From assembly GCF_029968015.1 (NCBI RefSeq), contig NZ_JASCIS010000026.1:46780-110779 (forward strand): 64,000 bases of DNA, written 5' to 3'. Made by a program: the position numbers and the translations under genes. This DNA is from Streptomyces luteolus (GTDB taxonomy: Bacteria > Actinomycetota > Actinomycetes > Streptomycetales > Streptomycetaceae). Under the pieces are notes generated by a model that saw only the letters and a program-made list of their open reading frames with translations, searched no databases and had not been told where the DNA came from. Numbering within the stretch: the first letter of the stretch is position 1; every line of letters starts with the position of its first letter. Positions 1 to 8,104 of the stretch are shown here, piece by piece.

Positions 1-1
1 G

Positions 2-430
2 GACCGGATGGACCTCGCCTACGCCGCCGCCGACCTGGCCGTCTGCCGCGCCGGCTCGGCGACCGTCGCCGAACTCTCCGTCACGCGCACGCCCGCGGTC
101 CTGGTGCCCTACCCGTACGCACCCGGCGACCACCAGACCCACAACGCGCGCGTCCTCACCGACGTCGGCGCGGGCCTGCTGCTCCCCGACGCCGACACGG
201 ACCCCGACCGGCTCGCCGCCCTCGTCGAGCCGCTGCTGGCCGAGCCGTCCCGGCTGCACGCCATGGCCGCCGCGGCCCCCGAAGGACCGCACGCCCGGGC
301 CGCGGACCTGCTCGCCGCCCATGTGCTCCGCCTCGCCGGACGCCCCGCCCCGTACGCCAGCGCACCGCACGCGGCCGTACCGCACGCGGCGACACCCCTG
401 ACCACCACCGAAAGGACACCCACGCCATGA
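2..430 (+). CDS. MurG-like glycosyltransferase, C-terminal part (cut by window edge)
   Basis: The reading frame is open from the first bases of the window, so only the C-terminal ~142 residues are present. AVCRAGSATVAEL followed by PAVLVPYPYA and DHQTHNARVL is the UDP-GlcNAc-binding signature of the MurG / GT28 C-terminal Rossmann domain (nucleotide-sugar-dependent transfer to a lipid-linked or small acceptor). The last ~30 residues are an Ala/Pro/Thr-rich tail. The stop overlaps the start of the next gene (ATGA at 427-430), so the two are translationally coupled. With a nucleotide-sugar dehydratase as partner it more likely belongs to a specialised glycoconjugate locus than to the division cluster that holds true murG; that is inference. 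Confidence 0.75.
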   Translation, partial: DRMDLAYAAADLAVCRAGSATVAELSVTRTPAVLVPYPYAPGDHQTHNARVLTDVGAGLLLPDADTDPDRLAALVEPLLAEPSRLHAMAAAAPEGPHARAADLLAAHVLRLAGRPAPYASAPHAAVPHAATPLTTTERTPTP

Positions 431-1455
431 CCACCACCCCCAACAGCCCCACCAACACCCCCACCGATTGGACCGGACGCACCGTCCTCGTCACCGGCGC
501 CGAAGGGTTCATCGGCTCCACGCTCGTCGACCTCCTCGCCGCCCGCGGCGCCGACGTCCGCGCCTTCGTGCACTACAAGCCGTACGCCGAGAAGGGCCAC
601 CTCGCCCACCACCTCGCCGACCCGCACAGCCCCGTCGAGACCATCACCGGCGACATACGCGACGCCGGGCGTGTCATGGACGCCGTGGCCGGCTGCGACA
701 CGGTCTTCCACCTCGCCGCCCTCATCGGCATCCCGTACAGCTACGACTCCCCGGGCGCCTACGTGCAGACCAACGTCGTCGGCACCGAGAACGTCGCCGA
801 GGCCTGCCGCAGGCACTCCGTCCGGCGCCTCGTGCACACCTCGACCAGCGAGGTCTACGGCACCGCCCTGACCGCGCCGATCAGCGAGGAGCACCCGCTG
901 CAGCCGCAGTCCCCGTACTCCGCGTCGAAGATCGGCACCGACATGATGGCGCTCTCGCACTGGCACGCGTTCGAGCTGCCCGTCACCGTCGTCCGCCCCT
1001 TCAACACCTACGGGCCCCGCCAGTCGGCGCGCGCCGTCATCCCCACGATCCTGGCCCAACTCCACGAGGGCGCACGCGAGATCAAGCTCGGCTCGCTCAC
1101 GCCCACCCGCGACTTCACGTACGTGACCGACACCGCCGCCGGATTCCTCGCCCTGGCCGACTGCGACCGCGCACTCGGGCACAGCGTCAACCTCGGCACC
1201 GGACAGGAGATCTCCATCGGCGACCTGGCCGAGGCCCTGATCCGCGCCTCGGGACGGGACGCCGAGGTCGTCGCCGACCCCGAACGGCTGCGGCCCGCGG
1301 GCAGCGAGGTGCAGCGGCTGCTCTCCGACAACTCCCGCGCCCGTGACTGGGCCGGCTGGCAGCCCGAGGTCTCGCTGGAGGACGGGCTGCGCCGCACCTC
1401 CGACTGGGTCGCCGCCCACCCGCACCTCTTCGCCGCCGACCGCTACCGCGTCTGA
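427..1455 (+). CDS. NAD-dependent epimerase/dehydratase (extended SDR, LegB/GDP-mannose-dehydratase-like)
   Basis: 342 residues, normal for an extended short-chain dehydrogenase. VTGAEGFIGSTLVD near residue 20 is the glycine-rich NAD-binding turn. The catalytic YSASK motif is near residue 165, preceded by STSEVYG. The segment RAFVHYKPYAEKGHL resembles the sugar-nucleotide 4,6-dehydratases of the LegB type, which act on UDP-GlcNAc or a GDP-sugar; the exact substrate cannot be read from sequence. It overlaps the MurG-like gene by 4 bp and is followed by a duplicated 3' end and a hairpin terminator, so it is probably the last gene of an operon entering from the left. Confidence 0.8.
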   Translation: MTTTPNSPTNTPTDWTGRTVLVTGAEGFIGSTLVDLLAARGADVRAFVHYKPYAEKGHLAHHLADPHSPVETITGDIRDAGRVMDAVAGCDTVFHLAALIGIPYSYDSPGAYVQTNVVGTENVAEACRRHSVRRLVHTSTSEVYGTALTAPISEEHPLQPQSPYSASKIGTDMMALSHWHAFELPVTVVRPFNTYGPRQSARAVIPTILAQLHEGAREIKLGSLTPTRDFTYVTDTAAGFLALADCDRALGHSVNLGTGQEISIGDLAEALIRASGRDAEVVADPERLRPAGSEVQRLLSDNSRARDWAGWQPEVSLEDGLRRTSDWVAAHPHLFAADRYRV

Positions 1456-1496
1456 CGGCCCGGCCGCCCGCTACCGCGTCTGACGGCCCGGCCGCC
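1441..1496 (+). repeat. 28-bp tandem duplication spanning the stop codon of the SDR gene
   Basis: Positions 1441-1468 and 1469-1496 are identical 28-bp units. The first holds the last codons of the SDR gene (RYRV) and its TGA; the second repeats them outside the gene and supplies the left arm of the terminator. It looks like a recent slippage or unequal-exchange event. Confidence 0.9.
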
Positions 1497-1520
1497 CGCG
1501 CCACCACCCGCGGGCGGCCG
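1489..1520 (+). terminator. Hairpin terminator after the MurG/SDR pair
   Basis: Perfect 12-bp stem: CGGCCGCCCGCG (1489-1500) pairs with CGCGGGCGGCCG (1509-1520) around an 8-nt loop. No U-tract follows, as is common in high-GC actinomycetes. Confidence 0.75.
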
Positions 1521-1641
1521 CATCGACGGCGACACCGTCGGCTCGGGCCGATGAGTTCGGGGCGCGGGCCAGGTCTACAGCTGTGAGGGCCGCAGAGAGC
1601 CACGCCGGCCCGCCGCGCAACCCGCCCCCGAGGAGCACGCC

Positions 1642-2217
1642 ATGACCGCCACCTACACCTTCGACGTCTTCTCCAGCCTCGACGGCTACGGGGCCGCAGG
1701 CGGCGACTGGACCGGCTACTGGGGCAAACAGGGCCCCGAACTCCTCGACCACCGCCTCGCCCTCTACGACCAGGAGCAGCGCATGGTCTTCGGGGCGAAC
1801 ACGTACCGCCTGTTCACCCGGATGCTGGCCGACAGTACCGAGGACTCCGACGTACGCGACCCGTGGGTCACGCGCATGCGGAACCTTCCGGCGACGGTCG
1901 TGTCGACCACCCTGGAAGGGCCCCTCGACTGGCCGGACGCGACCGTCGAGAGCGGTGACGCCGTCGATGTCGTCGCCCGCCTGAAGAAGGAGTCCGACGT
2001 CCCGCTGCGCTCGCACGGCAGCCTGTCGATGAACCGGGCGCTCCTCGCCGCGGGCCTGGTCGACCGGCTCCAGGTGACGCTCTTCCCGGTCGTCACGGGC
2101 GCGTCCGGGCTCGACCCGGTGTTCCGCGGCGCGTCGGACTTCGACCTGGAGCTGGTCGAGCGGCGCACCCTCGACGGCCACATCCAGGAGCTGGTCTACC
2201 GGCCCACGCTCCACTGA
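1642..2217 (+). CDS. Dihydrofolate reductase family protein (RibD C-terminal domain)
   Basis: 191 residues. The N-terminus YTFDVFSSLDGYGAAGGD is the usual opening of the RibD-C fold, with the substrate-pocket Asp-Gly pair. MVFGANTYRLF and the later SHGSLSMNRALLAAGLVDRL correspond to the NADPH-binding strand/turns. These stand-alone proteins are predicted NADPH-dependent reductases of unknown substrate. SD-like GAGGAG lies about 8 nt upstream of the ATG. Flanked by the terminator and a minus-strand gene, it is probably monocistronic. Confidence 0.85.
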   Translation: MTATYTFDVFSSLDGYGAAGGDWTGYWGKQGPELLDHRLALYDQEQRMVFGANTYRLFTRMLADSTEDSDVRDPWVTRMRNLPATVVSTTLEGPLDWPDATVESGDAVDVVARLKKESDVPLRSHGSLSMNRALLAAGLVDRLQVTLFPVVTGASGLDPVFRGASDFDLELVERRTLDGHIQELVYRPTLH

Positions 2218-2238
2218 GCGGTACGGGCATCTGGGCGC

Positions 2239-2712
2239 CTAGCGCACCGGCCCGCACTCATCGACGTACACGGTCGGCTCGGAAAGGAAGATCTCGCTCT
2301 CGACGGGCCCGTAGGCGATGTTGAAGGTGTCCAGCCAGTAGGACCAGTCACGGATGCCCGCCGCGCTGCTGAAGCGGTAGTTCAACCGCCAGCGGACCCA
2401 CTGCCCCGGCAGCAGTCGCACCGCCGGCGGCCGACGGCGTCGTGGCGGCAACCCGAAGAGGGGTGGCACGCGCGCGAGCACCCGCAGCCGGTCGCCCTCG
2501 TCCCGCAGGCTGACACCGATCTCGCGCAGGTCCCTGCGGCCGGACCGCGGCTCGAACTCGTCCCGCTCGGACAGATGGACGAAGTGGGCGCACCCGGCAG
2601 GTAGTTGAGGCAGGGCGAAGCCCGACGGCACCGCGTTTCTGCGCGCGGCGGCCTCCCCGCCCCGTGACTCCTTCGTCCAGGATGTCTTGACCCACTGCAC
2701 CGTGATGTCCAC
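2239..2712 (-). CDS. Hypothetical protein, 157 aa
   Basis: No family recognised. The start is GTG (minus-strand base 2712), chosen because AAGGAGG lies 5 nt upstream. The product is rich in Arg and Trp, without signal peptide or membrane segment. The C-terminal part (WRLNYRFSSAAGIRDWSYWL) looks like folded, conserved sequence, and the codon use is typical of the host, so I regard it as a real gene. It is convergent with the RibD-C gene and divergent from the glucarate dehydratase relic. Confidence 0.55.
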   Translation of the reverse strand: MDITVQWVKTSWTKESRGGEAAARRNAVPSGFALPQLPAGCAHFVHLSERDEFEPRSGRRDLREIGVSLRDEGDRLRVLARVPPLFGLPPRRRRPPAVRLLPGQWVRWRLNYRFSSAAGIRDWSYWLDTFNIAYGPVESEIFLSEPTVYVDECGPVR

Positions 2713-2757
2713 CGCACCCTCCTTCCGCCGACGAGACTACGGTCCGCACGCCTGAGC

Positions 2758-3598
2758 GTGATCTCGGCGTTCGAGGTGGCTATGCTCGACGCTCTCGATG
2801 GCGCCCCGCGCGACGACTGGGGCGCGGCCCTCGAACCCGCCGGAATCGTCGAGCAGGCCCGCCGCATGCACCGCGACCACGGCTTCACGTCCTTCAAGCT
2901 CAAGGGCGGCGTCTTCCCGCCCGACCAGGAGGCCGCCGCGATCCGCGCCCTCGCCGAGGCCTTCCCCGACAGCCCTCTGCGGCTCGACCCCAACGGCGGC
3001 TGGAGCGTCGGGACCAGCCTCCGGGTCGCCGCCCAACTCGCCGATGTACTGGAGTACTTGGAGGACCCCACCACCGGCACACCCGGCATGGCGCAGGTCG
3101 CCGTGGGCACGGGCGTGCCCCTCGCCACCAACATGTGCGTGACCCGCCTCGGCGAGATCCCCGAGGCCTTCACCCGGGGCGCCGTGCAGGTCGTGCTCTC
3201 CGACCACCACTACTGGGGCGGCCTGCGCGCCACCAAGGAACTCGCCGCCATCTGCGCCACGTTCGGCGTCGGCGTCTCCATGCACTCCAACCACCCACCT
3301 CGGCATCAGCCTCGCCGCCATGACCCACGTGGCCGCGACCCTCCCGAGCCTCGACTACGCCTGCGACACCCACCGCCCTTGGCAGACCGACGACGTCATC
3401 ACCGAGCCGCACGTCTTCCGCGACGGCCGCATCGAGGTGTCCGACGCCCCCGGCCTCGGCGTCGAACTCGACCGGACCGCCCTCGCCGCCCTGCGCGGGC
3501 GCTGGCAGCGCATGCCCGGCATGCGGGACCGCGACGACGAGGCCGGGATGCGCCTCGCCGACCCCACCTGGACGCCGCACAACTCCCCGCGCTGGTAG
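2758..3598 (+). pseudogene. gudD: Glucarate dehydratase relic (N-truncated, internally deleted, frameshifted)
   Basis: The enolase-superfamily protein is clearly recognisable: TSFKLKGGVFPPDQE (first catalytic Lys region), LRLDPNGGWSV (metal Asp), LEYLEDPTTGTPGMA, PLATNMCVT, VVLSDHHYWGGLRATKEL and GVSMHSN. Family members are ~430-440 aa. Here the first ~100 residues are absent, about 50 residues are missing after AFEVAMLDAL (it joins directly to DDWGAALEPAGIVEQA), and a 1-nt frameshift near 3285-3300 moves the end (MTHVAATLPSLDYACDTH to the stop at 3596-3598) into another frame. It cannot make an active enzyme. The GntR fragment at 4285 is probably its former regulator. Confidence 0.85.
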
Positions 3599-3660
3599 GC
3601 GACTTACTCCGCTTCGTCGTGGAGCAACGCATCGGCCTCTTCCCGCGTCACGAGGGCACG

Positions 3661-4140
3661 TCAGCCGGTCGAGCGCAGCCGGTCCAGCTCGTCCCCGATC
3701 GCCTCGCGCAGCGAATCGTGCCGCGGACCGAGCGCGAACCGTGCGTCGGACCACCTGGCGCGGGGATAGAGCCACACCGGCAGGCCCACGAGGTCGGCGG
3801 GCTCCCACGAGAAGCGGGGCCACACATGCGCGTGCAGGAACCCGTCCGTGTTGCCCAGGATCTCCAGATTGACCCGCCGGAAAGCCGGATCCGTATGCCG
3901 GCACACCCGCTCGACCGCCTCCCCGAGCCGTTCCATGTCGGCCAGGAAGGCCAACCGCTTCGGCCGGGGCAGGTCCGACAACCGCTCGACCCGCGGATCG
4001 TCGGCCAGCAGCACCGAGTACCCCGGCAGGAACTGCACATCACCGATCACCGCGAACCCCGCGTCCAGGCGCCGCAGCACAGCGGGGTTCTCACCGCGCA
4101 GCGCACTCCCGACCCGATCCGCCCGCCAGTCGTCGTTCAT
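3661..4140 (-). CDS. HIT-like family protein
   Basis: 159 residues. GNTDGFLHAHVWPRF matches the C-terminal HIT signature (His-x-His-x-hydrophobic), with the third His replaced, and LPGYSVLLADDPRVERLSDL fits the upstream HIT strand. HIT proteins hydrolyse or transfer nucleotides from phospho-nucleotide bonds; the partial motif makes the activity uncertain. It lies between two decayed genes of a sugar-acid locus but shows no damage itself. Confidence 0.75.
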   Translation of the reverse strand: MNDDWRADRVGSALRGENPAVLRRLDAGFAVIGDVQFLPGYSVLLADDPRVERLSDLPRPKRLAFLADMERLGEAVERVCRHTDPAFRRVNLEILGNTDGFLHAHVWPRFSWEPADLVGLPVWLYPRARWSDARFALGPRHDSLREAIGDELDRLRSTG

Positions 4141-4284
4141 GGACCGAGCCTAGGTTCCGGGTTCCTCGCTGTGGAAGGGGCCGCAGGGCGATCGAGGGTG
4201 CCGCCGCCGACAGTGTGGGACGTGTTCCGCAGAAGCCTTGCCGGGTTCACCAGTCGTGAATCGCCCCGTCTTTCGGACGGTTGA

Positions 4285-4566
4285 CCGGCAGGTACCTGGG
4301 CCAAGGCCCACCTCGACCGGACGCGGCGACTGAGTCCGCCGCTGCCGCGCCGCATCGAGACGCTCGTCGACGAACACCGCTCCGTGGTCGACGCGTTGGA
4401 GCGCCGCAATGTCGCCGCCGCGGAACAGGCCCTGCGCGGCCACCTCCAGGGCGTCCTCGCCGACCTCGACACGATCCAGGCCGACCGCCCCGAACTCTGC
4501 ACCGGCCCGGACGCTGAGCCGGAGACGCCGGTGCGGCGGCGGGTGCCTCCCGGGTGGCGAGGCTAG
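4285..4566 (+). pseudogene. GntR/FadR-family regulator, C-terminal FCD fragment
   Basis: After the in-frame TGA at 4282-4284, the frame reads AKAHLDRTRRLSPPLPRR, then LVDEHRSVVDALERRNVAAA and EQALRGHLQGVLADLDTI. This is the last helical repeat of an FCD effector-binding domain, with the metal-binding His positions. The winged-helix half and most of the FCD domain are missing and there is no start codon. FCD regulators commonly sit beside sugar-acid dehydratases, so this is probably the other half of the eroded glucarate locus. Confidence 0.7.
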
Positions 4567-4586
4567 CCGCAAGCGCACGTAAATCA

Positions 4587-4760
4587 CGCAAGTCGTTTGC
4601 GTTCGCTGCGGCGAGGATTGCAGTTCCCCCACGCCGCCGGGCCTGCCAGTTCCGTAAGTCTTCGTAAGTCAGGTCGGCCGCTGTCGCGGCCCTTCCCTGT
4701 TTGCGTTCGTGCCGCATGCAGTTCAGTTTTTGCAATCTGTGCGTGAGTTATTGCGTGCCA
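4587..4760 (+). promoter_or_regulatory. Putative operator/promoter region of the sugar ABC operon
   Basis: The stretch holds a short inverted repeat, CGCAA-GTCGT-TTGCG (4587-4601), and several further TTGC-containing elements (TTGCGT, TTGCAG, TTGCAATC, TTGCGTG) up to about 4756. Clustered TTGC/GCAA half-sites are what LacI- or GntR-type sugar repressors bind. No matching regulator gene lies next to the operon, and no convincing -35/-10 pair was found. Confidence 0.35.
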
Positions 4761-4827
4761 ATGTCGGCGGTGGTTGAGTGTGCGCCGCGCCCGGCCTGTC
4801 GCCGGCACGTACCCGGAGGGGGTCCAG

Positions 4828-6213
4828 ATGTCAGGCACGAACCGTACGAACCGCACGAGCAGACGAAGGCTCACGCCCGCCACCGCCACCGCACTCGCCC
4901 TGGTCACGCTCTCCGCCTGCGGCACCAGCAGCGACGCGGCCGACCCGGAGTCCGGCGGCAAGGTGCGGCTGGACGTCAACGGGCAGCCGCCCAAGACCCA
5001 GGCCTTCGAACGGAAGCTCTTCGACAAGCACGTCAAGCAGTTCGAGAAGGCCCACCCGGACATCGACATCGTGCCCCACGAGGGCTTCATGGACCCGAAG
5101 ACCTTCAACGCGAAACTCGCCGGGGGCAAGCTGGAGGACGTCTTCTACGTCTACTTCACCGACACCCGGTCCCTCATCGAGAAGCAGCAGGCCGCGGACA
5201 TCACGGACGCCGTCAACGACCTGCCCCGACTCGGTGACATCCAGGACCCGTTGATGAAGATCTTCCAGGACGAGCAGGGCAGGCAGTACGGCCTGCCCAC
5301 GTCGAACTACTCGATGGGCCTGCTCTACAACCGCGCCCTCTTCAAGAAGGCCGGACTCGACCCCGACCGGCCGCCGAAGACCTGGGCGGACGTCCGCAAG
5401 GCTGCCAAGAAGATCGCCGGGCTCGGCGACAACACCGTGGGCTACGCCGACTTCTCCAAGAACAACCAGGGCGGCTGGCACTTCACCGCCGAGCTGTACT
5501 CCCGCGGCGGCAGGGTGGCGGAGGAACGCGACGGCCAGTGGAGAGCCGCGTTCAACACCCCCGAGGGCAAGTCCACCCTCCAGGACCTCCACGACATGCG
5601 CTGGAAGGACAACTCGATGGGCAGCAAGCAACTGCTCCAGGTCGAGGACGTCCAGCGCATGATGGGCTCCGGCAAACTCGGCATGTACGTCGCCGCCGCC
5701 GACAACATCACCGTCGTCGCCAAGCAGTTCGGCGGCAACTACGCCGACTACGCCCTCGCCCCCGTACCCGACGCGAAGGCCACCCTGCTCGGCGGCGAAG
5801 GCTACATGTTCAACCCCAAGGCCTCCCCGGAGAAGATCAAGGCCGGCGTCGAGTGGATCCAGTGGCGCTACCAGAACCCCGACCTGATCGAGAAGAACGT
5901 CGCCGACTACGCGGAGGCGAAGCTCCCCGTCGGCATCCCGATGCCCACCGTCCCCGACATCTTCAAGGGCGAGGTCCGCGAGCGCATCGAGAAGGTCAAG
6001 CGGGACAACGCCAACATGCCCGTCGCCAACTACCAGGCCTTCATGGACTCCGCTCCGAACGTCCCCGGCGTCATCGAACCGCCCAAGGCCCAACAGGTCT
6101 ACGCCGTCCTCGACTCCGTGATGCAGGCCGTGCTCACCAAGGAGAACGCCGACATCGACGCCCTTCTCGCCGACGCGGAGAAGAAGGTCGACGCGATCTA
6201 CGACGCCGCCTGA
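4828..6213 (+). CDS. Extracellular sugar-binding lipoprotein of a carbohydrate ABC transporter
   Basis: 461 residues from the ATG at 4828, preferred over an upstream in-frame TTG (4774) because GGAGGGGG lies just upstream and the protein then opens with a proper lipoprotein signal: basic N-terminus, hydrophobic ALALVTLSAC, lipobox Cys, then a Ser/Asp linker. The body is a cluster B (SBP family 1) binding protein: KQFEKAHPDIDIVPHEGF, YGLPTSNYSMGLLYNRALFK and DYALAPVPDAK. It captures oligosaccharides outside the membrane and delivers them to the two permeases that follow. The stop overlaps the next start (TGATG). Confidence 0.9.
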   Translation: MSGTNRTNRTSRRRLTPATATALALVTLSACGTSSDAADPESGGKVRLDVNGQPPKTQAFERKLFDKHVKQFEKAHPDIDIVPHEGFMDPKTFNAKLAGGKLEDVFYVYFTDTRSLIEKQQAADITDAVNDLPRLGDIQDPLMKIFQDEQGRQYGLPTSNYSMGLLYNRALFKKAGLDPDRPPKTWADVRKAAKKIAGLGDNTVGYADFSKNNQGGWHFTAELYSRGGRVAEERDGQWRAAFNTPEGKSTLQDLHDMRWKDNSMGSKQLLQVEDVQRMMGSGKLGMYVAAADNITVVAKQFGGNYADYALAPVPDAKATLLGGEGYMFNPKASPEKIKAGVEWIQWRYQNPDLIEKNVADYAEAKLPVGIPMPTVPDIFKGEVRERIEKVKRDNANMPVANYQAFMDSAPNVPGVIEPPKAQQVYAVLDSVMQAVLTKENADIDALLADAEKKVDAIYDAA

Positions 6214-7169
6214 TGGCCATGACCGGCATCAAGACCCCGCCCCGGCACGCGGCCGCACCCCCCAAGGCCCGCACCCCACGCCCGCGGACCACGACCCGAC
6301 GCCGCCGCAACCTGCGTGAACACCTCACCGCGTACGGATTCCTCTGCGCCGCCCTCGTCGTCTTCGCCCTGTTCTCCTGGTGGCCGATCGTCCGCAACAC
6401 CCTCCTCGGCTTCCAGCAGGTCAACTTCGCCACCGGCAGCACCTGGGTGGGACTCGCCAACTTCCAGAAACTCCTCGACGACCCGCTCTTCCTCACCGCC
6501 TGGAAGAACACCGGCCTGTTCACCCTCTACGCCCTGGTCCTCGGCTTCGCCGTGCCGTTCCTGACCGCCGTGCTCCTCAACGAGTTCCGGCACGCACGCG
6601 CCTACTTCCGCATCCTCGTCTACCTGCCCGTGATGCTTCCCCCGGTCGTCGTCGCCCTGATGTGGAAGTGGTTCTACGACCCGGGCCCCGGCCTCTTCAA
6701 CGAGATCCTCCGCGGCCTCGGCCTGCCCACCTCGAACTGGCTCGACTCCTCGGCCACCTCCCTCATCTCCCTTGTCATCGTGTCCACTTGGGCCAACATG
6801 GGCACCACCACCCTGATCTACCTGGCCGCCCTCCAGACCATCCCCGGCGAGCTCTACGAAGCCGCCGAACTGGACGGCGCGGGCCTCTGGCAGCGGCTCC
6901 GCCACGTCACCGTCCCGCAGACCCGGTTCGTCCTCCTCGTCCTGCTGCTCCTGCAGATCGTCGCCACGATGCAGGTCTTCACCGAGCCGTACGTGATGAC
7001 CGGCGGCGGCCCCGAGGACTCCACCGTCACCGTGATGTTCCTCGTCTACCGCTACGCCTTCGTCTACAACGACTTCGGCACCGCCAGTGCCCTGAGCCTG
7101 CTGCTCCTGCTCGTCCTCGGCGTGTTCTCCGCGCTCTATCTGCGGGTCACCCGCGCCGGAAAGGAGTGA
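6213..7169 (+). CDS. Sugar ABC transporter permease (MalF type)
   Basis: 318 residues starting at the ATG overlapping the upstream TGA. After an Arg/Pro-rich cytoplasmic N-terminus there are about six membrane segments. The inner-membrane EAA loop EAAELDGAGLWQRLRHVTVP near residue 220 is the ATPase-docking motif. ANFQKLLDDPLFLTAWKNT is the periplasmic pre-loop typical of this family. It pairs with the permease at 7174. No ATPase is encoded here, so a shared MsiK-like multi-sugar ATPase, as known for streptomycetes, probably powers import. Confidence 0.9.
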   Translation: MAMTGIKTPPRHAAAPPKARTPRPRTTTRRRRNLREHLTAYGFLCAALVVFALFSWWPIVRNTLLGFQQVNFATGSTWVGLANFQKLLDDPLFLTAWKNTGLFTLYALVLGFAVPFLTAVLLNEFRHARAYFRILVYLPVMLPPVVVALMWKWFYDPGPGLFNEILRGLGLPTSNWLDSSATSLISLVIVSTWANMGTTTLIYLAALQTIPGELYEAAELDGAGLWQRLRHVTVPQTRFVLLVLLLLQIVATMQVFTEPYVMTGGGPEDSTVTVMFLVYRYAFVYNDFGTASALSLLLLLVLGVFSALYLRVTRAGKE

Positions 7170-7173
7170 GCCG

Positions 7174-8055
7174 GTGTCCGCCTCGACGCGCACCCTCGTA
7201 CGCCCCGCCGTCCTGAAGACCCGCAAAGGCAGGCTGGTCTACTGGTCGACCCTCACCGCCGCCCTGCTCCTGTTCACCGTCGCGTTCATCGTGCCGCTCT
7301 ACTGGGCCGCGACCGGCGCCATGAAGTCGCCCACCGAACTGGCGCAGAACCCGCCCACGTACATCCCTCAGACCTGGCACCCCGAGAACTACGCCAAGGC
7401 GTGGCAGGAGATGGACCTGGCCCGCTACTTCCTCAACACCGTCGTCCTCGCCGGCGGCGCCTGGCTGGTGCAACTCGCCGTACAAGTGCCCGCCGCGTAC
7501 GCCCTGTCCAAACTCCGGCCGCGGTTCGGGAACGTGGTGCTCGGCCTGATGCTCGTCACCCTGATGATGCCCGCCACCGCACTGCTCGTGCCGGTCTACC
7601 TCACCGTCGTCGACGTCCCGCTCTTCAACCGCAATCTCATCAACAGCCCCAGCGCGGTCTGGCTGCCCGCCGCCGCCAACGCCTTCAACATCTACATCCT
7701 GAAGAACTTCTTCGACCAGATCCCCGACGAACTCCTCGACGCCGCCAAGATGGACGGCGCGGGACCTGTCACCACCCTGTGGCGCGTGGTGCTCCCGCCG
7801 GCCCGGCCGATCCTCGCCGTCGTCTCCATCCTCTCCGTCGTCACGGCCTGGAAGGACTTCCTCTGGCCGCTGCTCGTCCTGCCCGACCCGGCACAGCAAC
7901 CGTTGAGCGTCTTCCTCCAACGCGTCGCCCAGGACACCCCGCTCAACAGCCTCGTCGCCGGACTCGTCATGGCCTCACTGCCCCTGATCGCGCTCTTCCT
8001 GGTCTTCCAGCGCCAGATCATCTCGGGCCTCGCCGCGGGCAGCCTCAAGGGCTGA
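7174..8055 (+). CDS. Sugar ABC transporter permease (MalG type)
   Basis: 293 residues from a GTG 4 nt after the previous stop. VAFIVPLYWAATGAMKSP is the first membrane helix, and the EAA loop DELLDAAKMDGAGPVTTLWR docks the ATPase. It ends with ISGLAAGSLKG, the usual MalG-type tail. It forms the channel with the MalF-type partner for sugars from the lipoprotein. Confidence 0.9.
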   Translation: MSASTRTLVRPAVLKTRKGRLVYWSTLTAALLLFTVAFIVPLYWAATGAMKSPTELAQNPPTYIPQTWHPENYAKAWQEMDLARYFLNTVVLAGGAWLVQLAVQVPAAYALSKLRPRFGNVVLGLMLVTLMMPATALLVPVYLTVVDVPLFNRNLINSPSAVWLPAAANAFNIYILKNFFDQIPDELLDAAKMDGAGPVTTLWRVVLPPARPILAVVSILSVVTAWKDFLWPLLVLPDPAQQPLSVFLQRVAQDTPLNSLVAGLVMASLPLIALFLVFQRQIISGLAAGSLKG

Positions 8056-8104
8056 CACACCCCCAACTCCCTTTCCTTCACAGCCAGTTCTGAAAGGAAC
8101 TCCC

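Noticed and set aside
4247..4735. Minus-strand frame with a protein-like start (DLTYEDLRNWQARR)
   Set aside because: It runs antisense through the GntR fragment, has no recognisable domain, and its later part is Arg/Gly-rich noise. The first ~50 codons look amphipathic, so a short relic cannot be excluded.
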